DNA of 44,989 nucleotides from contig CAMCQE010000017.1 of NCBI GenBank assembly GCA_945876945.1, positions 1 to 44,989 on the forward strand, given 5' to 3'. Positions 35,922 through 43,252 of the stretch are shown here, one piece after another. Source of the stretch: Klebsiella pneumoniae. GTDB taxonomy: Bacteria > Pseudomonadota > Gammaproteobacteria > Ga0077536. The position numbers and the translations under genes are program-made. The notes below the pieces were generated by a model. It was given only the letters and a program-made list of their open reading frames with translations, made no database searches and was not told the origin of the DNA. The first letter of the stretch is position 1; each line of letters opens with the position of its first letter.

Positions 35922-37184
35922 TTGCCTGCGACCCAATGGCTTAGCGTTGTGCACGTTGTCCTGAAATACCTTCTCCAGTTGCGACTGGTACTGCTCGCTG
36001 CCGAGTTGCTGGGTTTGCTGGCGGTCGCCCTGATCTTTGAGATTGAGGTGACCTGGCTGATGGCGCTGGGCGTGTTGGGCACCATGACGCTCTACAGCGC
36101 ATGGTCGTGGCGCCGCTGGCGGGGCATTCAGGATGTGCCAGCAGCAGAATTCGTGCGTCAGACGGTCGCCGATCTCGTGGCGCTTACTGTGCTGCTTTAC
36201 GACACCGGCGGGCCGGTGAATCCCTTCATTTCGCTCTTTATTCTGCCCATTGTGTTCGCGGCTGCGACTTTGCCCCTGCGCGCCACCACCGCCATCGCGA
36301 TATTGGCGGCGGGCAGCTACACGCTGCTGATGTTTTTCTATCGGCCCGTTGTGACGCACTCCCATCAGCTTCACGGCCACGATTTGCACCTGTGGGGCAT
36401 GTGGTACGGCTTTCTGGTGAGTGCCGCCTGTGTGGCGATGTTCGTCGCCCGCATCGCGCGTAGCCTGCGGCAGCGTGACTTTGCGCTAGCGGCCGCACGC
36501 GAGCAGATGCTGGAGGCCGAGCGCGCGATCGCGTTGGGCACTTTGGCCGCCGGCACCGCGCACGAACTGGGGACGCCGCTGGCCAGCATCGCCATTCTGG
36601 CGGCAGATCTGGAGCTCGATCTGGCGACTCATCCCGCGCAGCGCGCGGCGGTCGCCACGCTGCGCACTCAGGTCGCGCGCTGCAAGGACATCCTGACCGG
36701 GATGACGGCGGATGCCGGCGGTTTGCCAGCACAGAGCGGTGGACCGGTCGCGGTAGACAAGTTTCTGAATGACTTGTTGCAGGACTGGCAACAGGCGCGC
36801 AGCGCAATCACGGTCGAGATCCAAATGGAGGCGGCCGCCGCGCCCGTATTGATCGTCGCCGACCGAACGCTGCGTCAGGCCTTGCTGAATATTCTCAATA
36901 ACGCCGCCGACGCCTGTCAGCAGCGGGTGGCGGTGAAAAGTCGCTGGGATCGTGAGGAATTGCAGCTTGAAATCATCGATGACGGCCCGGGCGTGCTGGA
37001 GGGGCTGCGCGAGAAACTCGGTCGCGAAGTCGTGAGCAGCAAGGGCGAACAGGGTCTTGGTCTTGGGCTTTATCTTGCCCATAGCGTGCTGCGGCGCTTG
37101 GGGGGAAGCGTCGTGTTTGGGCCGCCGGGGACAGTCGGCACGGTGGTCGAAATCAGGCTGCCCCTAAGCTCATTGCTGGCCTAG
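35922..37184 (+). CDS. regB: RegB/PrrB-type redox sensor histidine kinase
   Basis: 420 residues from TTG 35922 (start uncertain; GTG 35949 is an alternative). About five to six membrane helices lie in residues 10-185. The loop GGPVNPF (96-102) is the quinone-binding heptad of RegB. The H-box AHELGTPLAS has phospho-acceptor H214. C254 in VARCKDIL corresponds in position to the redox-active cysteine of Rhodobacter RegB. The ATPase domain has NILNNAADA, DDGPG and GLGLGLYLAHS. It signals the redox state of the quinone pool to RegA, encoded 10 bp downstream. Confidence 0.9.
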   Translation: MPATQWLSVVHVVLKYLLQLRLVLLAAELLGLLAVALIFEIEVTWLMALGVLGTMTLYSAWSWRRWRGIQDVPAAEFVRQTVADLVALTVLLYDTGGPVNPFISLFILPIVFAAATLPLRATTAIAILAAGSYTLLMFFYRPVVTHSHQLHGHDLHLWGMWYGFLVSAACVAMFVARIARSLRQRDFALAAAREQMLEAERAIALGTLAAGTAHELGTPLASIAILAADLELDLATHPAQRAAVATLRTQVARCKDILTGMTADAGGLPAQSGGPVAVDKFLNDLLQDWQQARSAITVEIQMEAAAAPVLIVADRTLRQALLNILNNAADACQQRVAVKSRWDREELQLEIIDDGPGVLEGLREKLGREVVSSKGEQGLGLGLYLAHSVLRRLGGSVVFGPPGTVGTVVEIRLPLSSLLA

Positions 37185-37194
37185 CGAGGCGCGC

Positions 37195-37725
37195 ATGCCC
37201 ACCGTCTTGTTGATCGATGACGACCCCACGCTGTGCGCGGTGATGGGCAAGGCCTTCGGGCGGCGCGGCTATCGTGCGCTGCTGGCCCATGATGCGGAGG
37301 AAGCGATGGCGCTGGTTGAAGACCCCGAGGTAAGCCTTGCGGTGCTTGACCTACGCCTCGCCGAGCACAGTGGTTTGCGTTTGATTACCCCTTTGTTGAG
37401 TTGCAAACCGCTGCTTCGAATCGTGGTGCTTACCGGCTACGCCAGCATCGCGACTGCGGTAGACGCCATCAAACTGGGCGCCTGTCATTACCTCACCAAG
37501 CCGGCCGAAGTGGATGACATCATTGCTGCCTTTGGCGAGGCAATGGCGATGCCCGATGGCGACGCGCCCAGTAAACCCACCTCCCTTGAGCGCGCGGAAT
37601 GGGAATACATTCAAACCACACTGCAGGCCTGCGAGGGCAATGTCTCGGCTGCCGCCAAACGGCTGGGCCTGCATCGCCGCACCCTCCAGCGAAAATTGCA
37701 AAAGCGGCCTTCGGGCCTCGATTAA
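37195..37725 (+). CDS. regA: RegA/PrrA-type response regulator
   Basis: 176 residues. The receiver has acidic residues D8-D10, phospho-acceptor D52 (AVLDLRL), T80 and K102 (YLTKP). The C-terminus (about 132-170, NVSAAAKRLGLHRRTLQRKLQK) is the Fis-type helix-turn-helix highly conserved in RegA/PrrA/ActR. It lies right after the cognate kinase. A SenC/Sco partner often adjacent in other genomes is not present. It would control respiration, carbon or nitrogen fixation genes elsewhere. Confidence 0.92.
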   Translation: MPTVLLIDDDPTLCAVMGKAFGRRGYRALLAHDAEEAMALVEDPEVSLAVLDLRLAEHSGLRLITPLLSCKPLLRIVVLTGYASIATAVDAIKLGACHYLTKPAEVDDIIAAFGEAMAMPDGDAPSKPTSLERAEWEYIQTTLQACEGNVSAAAKRLGLHRRTLQRKLQKRPSGLD

Positions 37726-37738
37726 GGAATTTCCCGTG

Positions 37739-38395
37739 ATGTTTGAACAATGGCCCGACCAGCCAGGTGTGCACGATTTGCGCGGGAGCGATCGGGCGGG
37801 CGAAGCAGGCCTGGTGAGTGTGGGTCTTCCAGTGCACCCGACTGCGGGGGCACCTCTCGTATTGGTGCTGCATTACGGTGGCGAACCGCAGGGCTTTTAT
37901 GGTCGTGCGTTGCTGGAAATGTTGGTGGGGCCTGCCTGGGCGGAACTCGGGGCGGTGATGATCGCGCCAGTGGCGGCCGGTGGTGACTGGACCACAGCGC
38001 GCAACCGCGCGTTCGCGCTGGCCGCGATGGAAGCGTTCGAACAGCACTATCACACCGACCCCGCACAACGTGTGTTGGTCGGCTACAGCATGGGCGCGAT
38101 TGGGGTGTGGCATTTTCTGGGCGAGAGCGTCGCTGAGTTCAACGCCGCCATCGCGATCGCCGGACCGGCCCCTGAACTGGATTTGGCGACCAGCGTGCCG
38201 GTAACGGCGCTCAAATCTGGCGGCGATCGTCTCTTTCCGTTGGCCTCGACCGCGAGCGCGGTTGCCGACCTCGCGAATCGTGGCTTGCCGATCCGTTTAA
38301 GCACCATAGAGGGCGTCGATCACTTCAATGTAGCGGGCTTCAGGGTGGGCCTGGAGCGCTTGTTGCCCTGGGTGCGTGAATGCTTGTCCGGCTAG
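37739..38395 (+). CDS. Alpha/beta-hydrolase (esterase-like)
   Basis: 218 residues from ATG 37739 (GTG 37736 is the adjacent alternative), with AAGGA about 10 nt upstream. The nucleophile elbow GYSMG, an oxyanion strand LVLVLHYGGEP, a likely acid in SGGDRLFP and a histidine in EGVDHFN give a full Ser-Asp-His triad. It belongs to the phospholipase/carboxylesterase-like group; the substrate is unknown. It starts 13 bp after regA, so it may be co-transcribed, but a functional tie to redox sensing is not evident. Confidence 0.82.
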   Translation: MFEQWPDQPGVHDLRGSDRAGEAGLVSVGLPVHPTAGAPLVLVLHYGGEPQGFYGRALLEMLVGPAWAELGAVMIAPVAAGGDWTTARNRAFALAAMEAFEQHYHTDPAQRVLVGYSMGAIGVWHFLGESVAEFNAAIAIAGPAPELDLATSVPVTALKSGGDRLFPLASTASAVADLANRGLPIRLSTIEGVDHFNVAGFRVGLERLLPWVRECLSG

Positions 38396-38461
38396 CCCGG
38401 GCGCGGCGCCAGGTCCGTGAAAAGTCTGCAAAACCGCCCCTTCCTGATGGGGAGAATTTTC

Positions 38462-38489
38462 TTGCAATCGATTTTCAACCGTGTACATT
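38462..38489 (+). promoter_or_regulatory. Possible sigma70 promoter for speED
   Basis: TTGCAA (38462-38467), 16 bp, TACATT (38484-38489). Each hexamer matches 4 of 6 consensus bases. Transcription from here would give a leader of roughly 270 nt before speE. It is a visual match only. Confidence 0.35.
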
Positions 38490-38590
38490 GCCGCCTCCGC
38501 ACCAGCCTGGGGGCTTTGTGAGTTGTTCCTGTAAGGACGCATTGGTTTTGTCGAGAAGAGCCCTCAAGGTTTAGCGCCATCGTTTTTGCG

Positions 38591-38613
38591 GTGCGCCTGA
38601 CCCCGAGGCGCAC
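38591..38613 (+). promoter_or_regulatory. Hairpin in the speED leader
   Basis: Perfect 8-bp inverted repeat GTGCGCCT / AGGCGCAC around a 7-nt loop, followed by TTCTCG. There is no T-run, so it is not a normal terminator for the upstream gene. It may be part of a regulatory leader structure. Confidence 0.4.
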
Positions 38614-38662
38614 TTCTCGTAGTTGTTGTCATTAGCACTTCACTGCGAGGGTTACTGGAGAG

Positions 38663-38767
38663 ATGGATCAAATTTCGCCGAATCGGGGTATGAACCCCTT
38701 TCTGCCTGCTGCGGGAACCTCCCGCACCCCCCCTGAAAACGCGCCCGTCCGGGCCCGCACGGAGTAA
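38663..38767 (+). CDS. Short upstream ORF (34 aa) coupled to speE
   Basis: ATG 38663 to TAA 38765-38767. The peptide begins MDQISPNRGMNPFLPAAG and is Pro/Arg-rich. The last base of its stop is the A of the speE ATG (TAATG), so ribosomes finishing it could restart at speE. A GGAG lies only 2 nt before its ATG, with GAGG further upstream. The stop-start overlap and the long leader suggest a translational control element, but conservation has not been tested and it may be chance. Confidence 0.4.
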   Translation: MDQISPNRGMNPFLPAAGTSRTPPENAPVRARTE

Positions 38768-39636
38768 TGCCCGTGTCGCAACGTATTCAGGAAACCCTCT
38801 ACGGAGACGAAGTGTTCCAGGGCTTCACGGCCGAGGAGCATCTCTTTCAGGGTCAAACACCGTTTCAAAAGGTCGACATCTATAGCTCCAAGCGCTGGGG
38901 CAAGGTGCTCGTGCTGGACGGCATTTTTCAAACCACCGAACGCGATGAGTTCGTCTATCACGAGATGCTGACGCATGTGCCGATGTTCGGCTGCGCCAAT
39001 CCGCGTCGCGTCATGATCGTCGGAGGTGGTGACGGCGGCATCCTGCGCGAAGTGCTCAAGCACGATATCGAGCACGTGGACATGGTCGAAATCGACCGCA
39101 CGGTGGTGGAGTACTGCGTGGAGCAGATGCCCACGCTGAACAACGCGGGCGCCATTTACAAAGACCCGCGGGCCAGCCTCGTGATCGAAGATGCTTTCGA
39201 GTTCATGAAGCGCGAGAAGAACACCTACGACGTCGTCCTCGTCGACTCGACCGACCCCATCGGGCCGGCCGAAGTGCTGTTCTCGCACACCTTCTACGAC
39301 CTCTGCCGCAAGGCGCTGAATCCCGGGGGCGTCATCGCCCTGCAGGGTGGCGTGCCGTTTCTGCAGCCGGACGAAGCGCCGGGTGTGATGAAACTGCTGC
39401 GGGGGCTGGGGCTCAAATCCCGCGTCTATCTCGCGGCGGTCCCAACCTACTACGGCAGCAGCATGTCGCTGGGCTATGCCAGCGACGATCTCGCCGCGAT
39501 GACGCCGGATCTGGAAAACATACGCGCGCGATTTGCGCGTTCTGGGGTGGAAACCCGTCACTACACGCCGGAGCTGCATGTGGCCAGCTTCGCATTGCCA
39601 CGTTGGCTTGAAGACACTACCGGGGGGTTGGCATGA
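38767..39636 (+). CDS. speE: Spermidine synthase
   Basis: A 289-residue aminopropyltransferase that transfers aminopropyl from decarboxylated SAM to putrescine. Conserved segments are TLYGDEVFQGFTAEEHLFQG, LVLDGIFQTTERDEFVYHEMLTH, the SAM-binding IVGGGDGGILREVL, VEIDRTV, and catalytic DSTDPIGPA. The ATG overlaps the uORF stop by one base. GTG 38773 is an alternative start. The gene overlaps speD by 4 bp, which provides the decarboxylated SAM. Confidence 0.95.
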   Translation: MPVSQRIQETLYGDEVFQGFTAEEHLFQGQTPFQKVDIYSSKRWGKVLVLDGIFQTTERDEFVYHEMLTHVPMFGCANPRRVMIVGGGDGGILREVLKHDIEHVDMVEIDRTVVEYCVEQMPTLNNAGAIYKDPRASLVIEDAFEFMKREKNTYDVVLVDSTDPIGPAEVLFSHTFYDLCRKALNPGGVIALQGGVPFLQPDEAPGVMKLLRGLGLKSRVYLAAVPTYYGSSMSLGYASDDLAAMTPDLENIRARFARSGVETRHYTPELHVASFALPRWLEDTTGGLA

Positions 39637-40049
39637 ACAACGAACAGCTGGACCACTTCAAATTCGGCGACGACGGCGAGCGCTATGCGGGCGACCATCT
39701 GCTGATCGAGTTCTGGGGTGCGAAGCGTCTGCATGAGCCGGAATACATCTGTCAGGCGCTGGAAGACGGTGCCCGCCACGCGGGCGCTACGATCCTGCAC
39801 TCGCACTACCATCATTTCGGTGAGGGTTCTGGCGTGAGCGGGGTGACGGTGCTGGCCGAGAGCCACATCAGCATCCATACCTGGCCCGAGGTCGGCTACG
39901 CCGCGATCGACGTCTTCATGTGTGGTGATGCGCGCCCGATGGATTGCCTCGAACTGCTACAAGACCGCTTCAATCCGGATACGGTCTCGGCTGAGAGTTT
40001 CCGTCGCGGTCGCTTGTTGCCGCAGGTACGCGCTCACCGCGTTGCCTGA
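39633..40049 (+). CDS. speD: S-adenosylmethionine decarboxylase proenzyme
   Basis: A 138-residue, pyruvoyl-dependent class 1B enzyme (SpeH-like, short form). Self-cleavage is expected between E76 and S77 in AESHISIHTWPE; S77 becomes the pyruvoyl group. H82 and C97 (FMCGDA) are the conserved processing and proton-donor residues. It lies 4 bp inside the speE end. A GC-rich hairpin follows the stop. Confidence 0.94.
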   Translation: MNNEQLDHFKFGDDGERYAGDHLLIEFWGAKRLHEPEYICQALEDGARHAGATILHSHYHHFGEGSGVSGVTVLAESHISIHTWPEVGYAAIDVFMCGDARPMDCLELLQDRFNPDTVSAESFRRGRLLPQVRAHRVA

Positions 40050-40054
40050 TCTGC

Positions 40055-40085
40055 GCGGGGAGCGGCGCGCCGCACCGGTCCCCGC
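40055..40085 (+). terminator. Possible terminator hairpin after speD
   Basis: GCGGGGA / TCCCCGC arms at 40055-40061 and 40079-40085 enclose an inner GCGGCGCGCCGC palindrome. TTCTCT follows but no real T-run, so termination would be weak or Rho-assisted. Confidence 0.35.
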
Positions 40086-40161
40086 TTCTCTGATCCCAAT
40101 CAGAATTCCCCGCCGCCGTGCGTGGCAGGCTGTCCCCTCATGTTTGAGAAGGGGCTGACCA

Positions 40162-40431
40162 ATGATTTTGCCCAGTCATCACGACGACCGACGCTGGTTA
40201 CGCGAACTTCGCGCCGAGATTGCGCGCTTGCGCGAGTCTGGCGTGGTCATTCCGCCCACGCTGGCGTCCTTGCTGGCAGAAGTCGAATCTGCGAGCGCCA
40301 AGCCTCCCGCTGCAAAACCTGAAATGATTGAGCTGATGCAGCGCGATCTCGCGGAGTTTGAAGTCTCGCATCCTCGCCTGACCAATATCGCCAACGATAT
40401 CTTGCTAAGCCTGTCAGGCATGGGGATCTGA
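40162..40431 (+). CDS. DUF4404-family small protein
   Basis: 89 residues, soluble, charged and helical. It matches the pattern of DUF4404: an N-terminal LRELRAEI helix, a Pro/Ala linker, and the C-terminal EFEVSHPRLTNIANDILLSLSGMGI that ends the protein, as is usual in the family. Function is unknown. It follows speD by 112 bp with a hairpin between, so it may have its own message. Confidence 0.72.
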   Translation: MILPSHHDDRRWLRELRAEIARLRESGVVIPPTLASLLAEVESASAKPPAAKPEMIELMQRDLAEFEVSHPRLTNIANDILLSLSGMGI

Positions 40432-40459
40432 AAAACAAACGGGCCCCGCAGGGCCCGTT
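40432..40459 (-). terminator. Intrinsic terminator of the luciferase-like gene
   Basis: 9-bp stem AACGGGCCC / GGGCCCGTT with a 4-nt loop (40438-40459). On the minus strand it is followed by TGTTTTTC. It lies 24 nt past the stop of the minus-strand gene. On the plus strand there is no T-run, so it serves the minus strand. Confidence 0.8.
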
Positions 40460-40483
40460 GAACATCGATTTGAGCGGATTCGC

Positions 40484-41599
40484 TCAGGCTGCCGCGGAAG
40501 CCTTCTTCGGCGGCGATTCGGCGGACCAGGTGCGAAGCACCGGCGCCACTTCGGCAGCGAAGAGCTTCATGCTGCGCTCAACCACATCCATCGGAGTGCC
40601 GGCGAAGCGGAAGCAGGCCAGCACGCCATACGGGCCGAAGTAATCCCAGCGCTCTTCAAACTTCCGCAACATCTGGTCCGGTGTGCCCCAAATCTGCTGT
40701 TCCACATAGGCCTTGGCGATGTTTTCCTTGCCAGCGGCTTTCATCATGTCCACGGCGTCGCCGTAGGCTTTGTAGCCTTTGGCGTCCTTGTAGTGGTCGC
40801 CCAGCATTTCGTAGTGGTGGAGCACCGAGGCGCAGTAACCGGCCACATGTTTCTCGGCGTTCTCGCGCGCGCGCTTGGCGTCGTGATCGCAAATGGTCAT
40901 TTCGGTGAGGAGCGGCGGGCGCGGGGCGTAGCCGTGCAGCTTCTGGAACAGCGCGGCGTAGTCGTCGAGTTCCTGCTTCTGCTTGTCCGGCGCCTTGTAG
41001 TTGAAGGCCATCATCTGCACGCCCAGTTTGGCGGCCTGCTCGGCGGAGTCGGGGCTCATGGCCACCTGCGTCACGCGGGTCTTGCGCCAATCTTTAGAGA
41101 GCGGTTCCGGCCGCAACGGCGCTTCTGGTTGCTTGTAGAACTTGCCGTTGAGGGTGGGGAAGGTGCCGGTTTCCAGCGCTTCGATGATCACCGGCGAGGC
41201 TTCGTCAAAGCGATCGCGCGACTCGTCCATCGAAATGCCGAAGCGGTCGAATTCGCGGCGGGACAGCCCACGGCCGATGCCCAGGATGGCGCGGCCGCCG
41301 GAGAGCTGGTCGAGCAGCGCCGCCTTCTCGGCAATCCGCAGCGGCTGGTCGTTCCAGGGGATGATGCAAGAACCGGTGGCCAGCTTGATGCGCTGGGTCT
41401 TGCCCGCCAGGTGGGCGAGGTAGACGAAGTTATCCGGGCAGAAGGAGTAATCCTCAAAGTGATGCTCAACCACCCACAGATGGTCGAAGTTGAGTTCGTC
41501 TGCCAACACGCCGCAACGCAGTTCCTGCGCGTAAACCTCGGCATCCGACATGCCTTCAAACATCCAGCTCTGAACAACCTGAACAATACCGACTTCCAT
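40484..41599 (-). CDS. LLM-class flavin-dependent oxidoreductase (luciferase-like)
   Basis: 371 residues starting at ATG 41597-41599 with AAGGGG as ribosome-binding site; the open frame to 41761 lacks one. TIM barrel of the bacterial luciferase superfamily: FDHLWVVEHHFEDYSFCPDN, LATGSCIIPWNDQPLRIAEKAALLDQLSGGRAILGIGRG, and the C-terminal GTPDQMLRKFEE. Such proteins use FMNH2 or, in a subset, reduced F420 to oxidise or reduce small organics. Which cofactor is used here cannot be decided from sequence. It is divergent from the thioesterase-SDR-FrhB group. Confidence 0.88.
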   Translation of the reverse strand: MEVGIVQVVQSWMFEGMSDAEVYAQELRCGVLADELNFDHLWVVEHHFEDYSFCPDNFVYLAHLAGKTQRIKLATGSCIIPWNDQPLRIAEKAALLDQLSGGRAILGIGRGLSRREFDRFGISMDESRDRFDEASPVIIEALETGTFPTLNGKFYKQPEAPLRPEPLSKDWRKTRVTQVAMSPDSAEQAAKLGVQMMAFNYKAPDKQKQELDDYAALFQKLHGYAPRPPLLTEMTICDHDAKRARENAEKHVAGYCASVLHHYEMLGDHYKDAKGYKAYGDAVDMMKAAGKENIAKAYVEQQIWGTPDQMLRKFEERWDYFGPYGVLACFRFAGTPMDVVERSMKLFAAEVAPVLRTWSAESPPKKASAAA

Positions 41600-41857
41600 T
41601 GCTTTCCCCTTGGTGACGTTTAACCCGGCGCGGGCTTTATTGATTGTGTCTGTCTCGCGGCGGCGATCGCGCCGTTGGCGAAAACAGGATGCGCCGGAGT
41701 GTAGCCTCCTAATCCCCCGCCCGCGAAGAGCGTCATCGGAGGATTTTTTTAAATATTTCAATGCTGCAATGCGGTTATTCAGACCGGTTGAGCCGCATCA
41801 TCTCCAGCGGGCAGAATCCAGCTTCAACCCCAGCGCCTGCCAACAGAGAGCTCCACC
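41600..41857. promoter_or_regulatory. Divergent intergenic region, LLM gene / thioesterase gene
   Basis: 258 bp between divergent genes, so promoters for both should lie here. I see a short AT-rich run near 41740-41765 (TTTTTTTAAATATTTC) but no confident hexamers or operator palindrome. Confidence 0.35.
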
Positions 41858-42337
41858 ATGTCGAACGCCCTGCCTGCTATCCATGAGACCGAAATGACCG
41901 TGCCGCCGGAGTGGCTGGACTACAACGAACATATGAACGTGGCCTACTACACGCTGGCCTTCGATAACGCGGGCGAGGAACTGCTGAAGGTGGCCGGCAT
42001 GGGCCATGAGTACACCAAGGCCACCAATAATTCCTGGATGGTGCTGGAAGGGCACATCACCTATCAGAACGAGGCGCGGCTGGGCGACGTGTTGTTGATT
42101 AAGTCGCGCGTTCTCGATTGCTCGGCCAAAGCCGCGCATCTGTATCAGGAGATGTATCGCGGCGACCAGCTCCTTTCAACGCAAGAGCAGTTGATGCTCC
42201 ACGTCAGTCTGGAAACCCGTCGCACCTCGAATTTTGAACCCGCAGTGCTGGCCGCGCTGCAAATCATGCAGGCCGCGCAACAAGACCTGCCACGCCCCGA
42301 CTGGATCGGACGCCGTATCGGCATCCGCCGCGCCTGA
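41858..42337 (+). CDS. Hotdog-fold acyl-CoA thioesterase
   Basis: 159 residues. The 4HBT-type active-site region is WLDYNEHMNVAYY (YNEHMN, residues about 22-27), followed by the central hotdog helix and the strand EGHITYQNEARLGD. It hydrolyses an acyl- or aryl-CoA; the substrate is unknown. RBS AGAGAG precedes ATG 41858. The SDR gene starts 10 bp later and an FrhB-family gene follows, suggesting a small catabolic or detoxification unit. Confidence 0.83.
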   Translation: MSNALPAIHETEMTVPPEWLDYNEHMNVAYYTLAFDNAGEELLKVAGMGHEYTKATNNSWMVLEGHITYQNEARLGDVLLIKSRVLDCSAKAAHLYQEMYRGDQLLSTQEQLMLHVSLETRRTSNFEPAVLAALQIMQAAQQDLPRPDWIGRRIGIRRA

Positions 42338-42347
42338 GGAAAAAACC

Positions 42348-43163
42348 ATGAGTAACGCTTCTTTTCATCATGCTGTGGTGCTGATTACCGGCGGCGGCAC
42401 AGGCATCGGCGCCGCGCTCGCCAAAACCTTGAGCGCGGCCGGCGCCCGTGTGGTGGTGGCCGATATCGACGGCGCCCAGGCCGCAGCGGTGCACGCGCGC
42501 GGCGAGGCGGTGGAAGCGGTAACGCTTGATGTGACCAACGCCGAGGCGGTGCAAGCGCTCGTGAGCGATCTGGTCGCCCGCTATGGCGCGCTCGATTTCA
42601 TCTTCAACAACGCCGGGATTTCCGTCTGCGCGGACGCGCGCGATCTGGAAATTGCGCATTGGCGGCAGGTGATTGATGTGAACCTGATGGGCGTGGTCTA
42701 CGGCACCCACGCGGCTTACCAGCAGATGGTGAAACAGGGCCACGGCCATATCGTGAACATCGCCTCGCTCGCCGGCCTCGTGCCGTTTCCCACCAATGCT
42801 CCCTATGCGGCGAGCAAGCACGCGGTGGTGGGCTTATCGCTCTCCATGCGTACCGAGGGTGAGGCGCTGGGCGTCAAAGTGAGCGCGGTCTGCCCGGGAT
42901 TCATTCAGTCCAACATCTTTACCGCCACGCCGTTCATCAACGTGAAGCGTGAGGCCATTCTGGCCGCGATGCCGTTCAAGCCGGTCAGCACCGACACCGC
43001 AGCGGCAAAGATTCTGGAAGGCGTGATGCGCAACGAGGCCATCATTTCCTTCCCGTTCTATGCGCGCCTCATGTGGCGTTTGTACCGTCTGTGGCCGGGG
43101 CTGCTGAACGTGCTGGGTCGCCAGCAGATTCGCGATCTGCGCAAGGTGCGGATCGAGCCTTAA
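42348..43163 (+). CDS. Short-chain dehydrogenase/reductase
   Basis: 271 residues from ATG 42348 (GAGGAAAAAACC upstream). Classical SDR: cofactor motif TGGGTGIG at about 14-21, VVADID (acidic residue after strand 2 favours NAD+), NNAG, catalytic Ser in NIASL, and YAASK. The C-terminal about 40 residues (FPFYARLMWRLYRLWPGLLN) form an amphipathic or hydrophobic extension seen in many lipid- or steroid-active SDRs. The substrate is not assigned. Confidence 0.9.
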   Translation: MSNASFHHAVVLITGGGTGIGAALAKTLSAAGARVVVADIDGAQAAAVHARGEAVEAVTLDVTNAEAVQALVSDLVARYGALDFIFNNAGISVCADARDLEIAHWRQVIDVNLMGVVYGTHAAYQQMVKQGHGHIVNIASLAGLVPFPTNAPYAASKHAVVGLSLSMRTEGEALGVKVSAVCPGFIQSNIFTATPFINVKREAILAAMPFKPVSTDTAAAKILEGVMRNEAIISFPFYARLMWRLYRLWPGLLNVLGRQQIRDLRKVRIEP

Positions 43164-43207
43164 CGCTAATTCAGCCGCCCCGCTGACGGCGTCCGCTTCT
43201 ATCGATT

Positions 43208-43227
43208 ACCATACGGCGACGTATGGT
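43208..43227 (+). promoter_or_regulatory. Perfect inverted repeat with GCGA loop before the FrhB-family gene
   Basis: ACCATACG-GCGA-CGTATGGT: an 8-bp perfect stem with a GNRA-type tetraloop. The upstream-most in-frame ATG (43223) lies inside the right arm. It could be a dyad operator in DNA or an RNA hairpin that hides that ATG. Confidence 0.5.
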
Positions 43228-43252
43228 CTGGCCGCCGGTCAGGCTTCCCCGA

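Larger units (their letters stand above)
38396..38766 (+). other. Long structured leader upstream of speE
   Basis: 371 bp between the hydrolase and speE. Contents, listed separately where supportable: a sigma70-like promoter candidate, a strong GC hairpin at 38591-38613 (GTGCGCCT / AGGCGCAC, 7-nt loop) and a 34-codon upstream ORF that ends on the speE start codon. No other convincing coding sequence is seen. Confidence 0.55.

Noticed and set aside
39633-40049. Truncated SAM decarboxylase
   Set aside because: 138 residues is normal for the short class 1B enzyme, and processing and active-site residues are all present.
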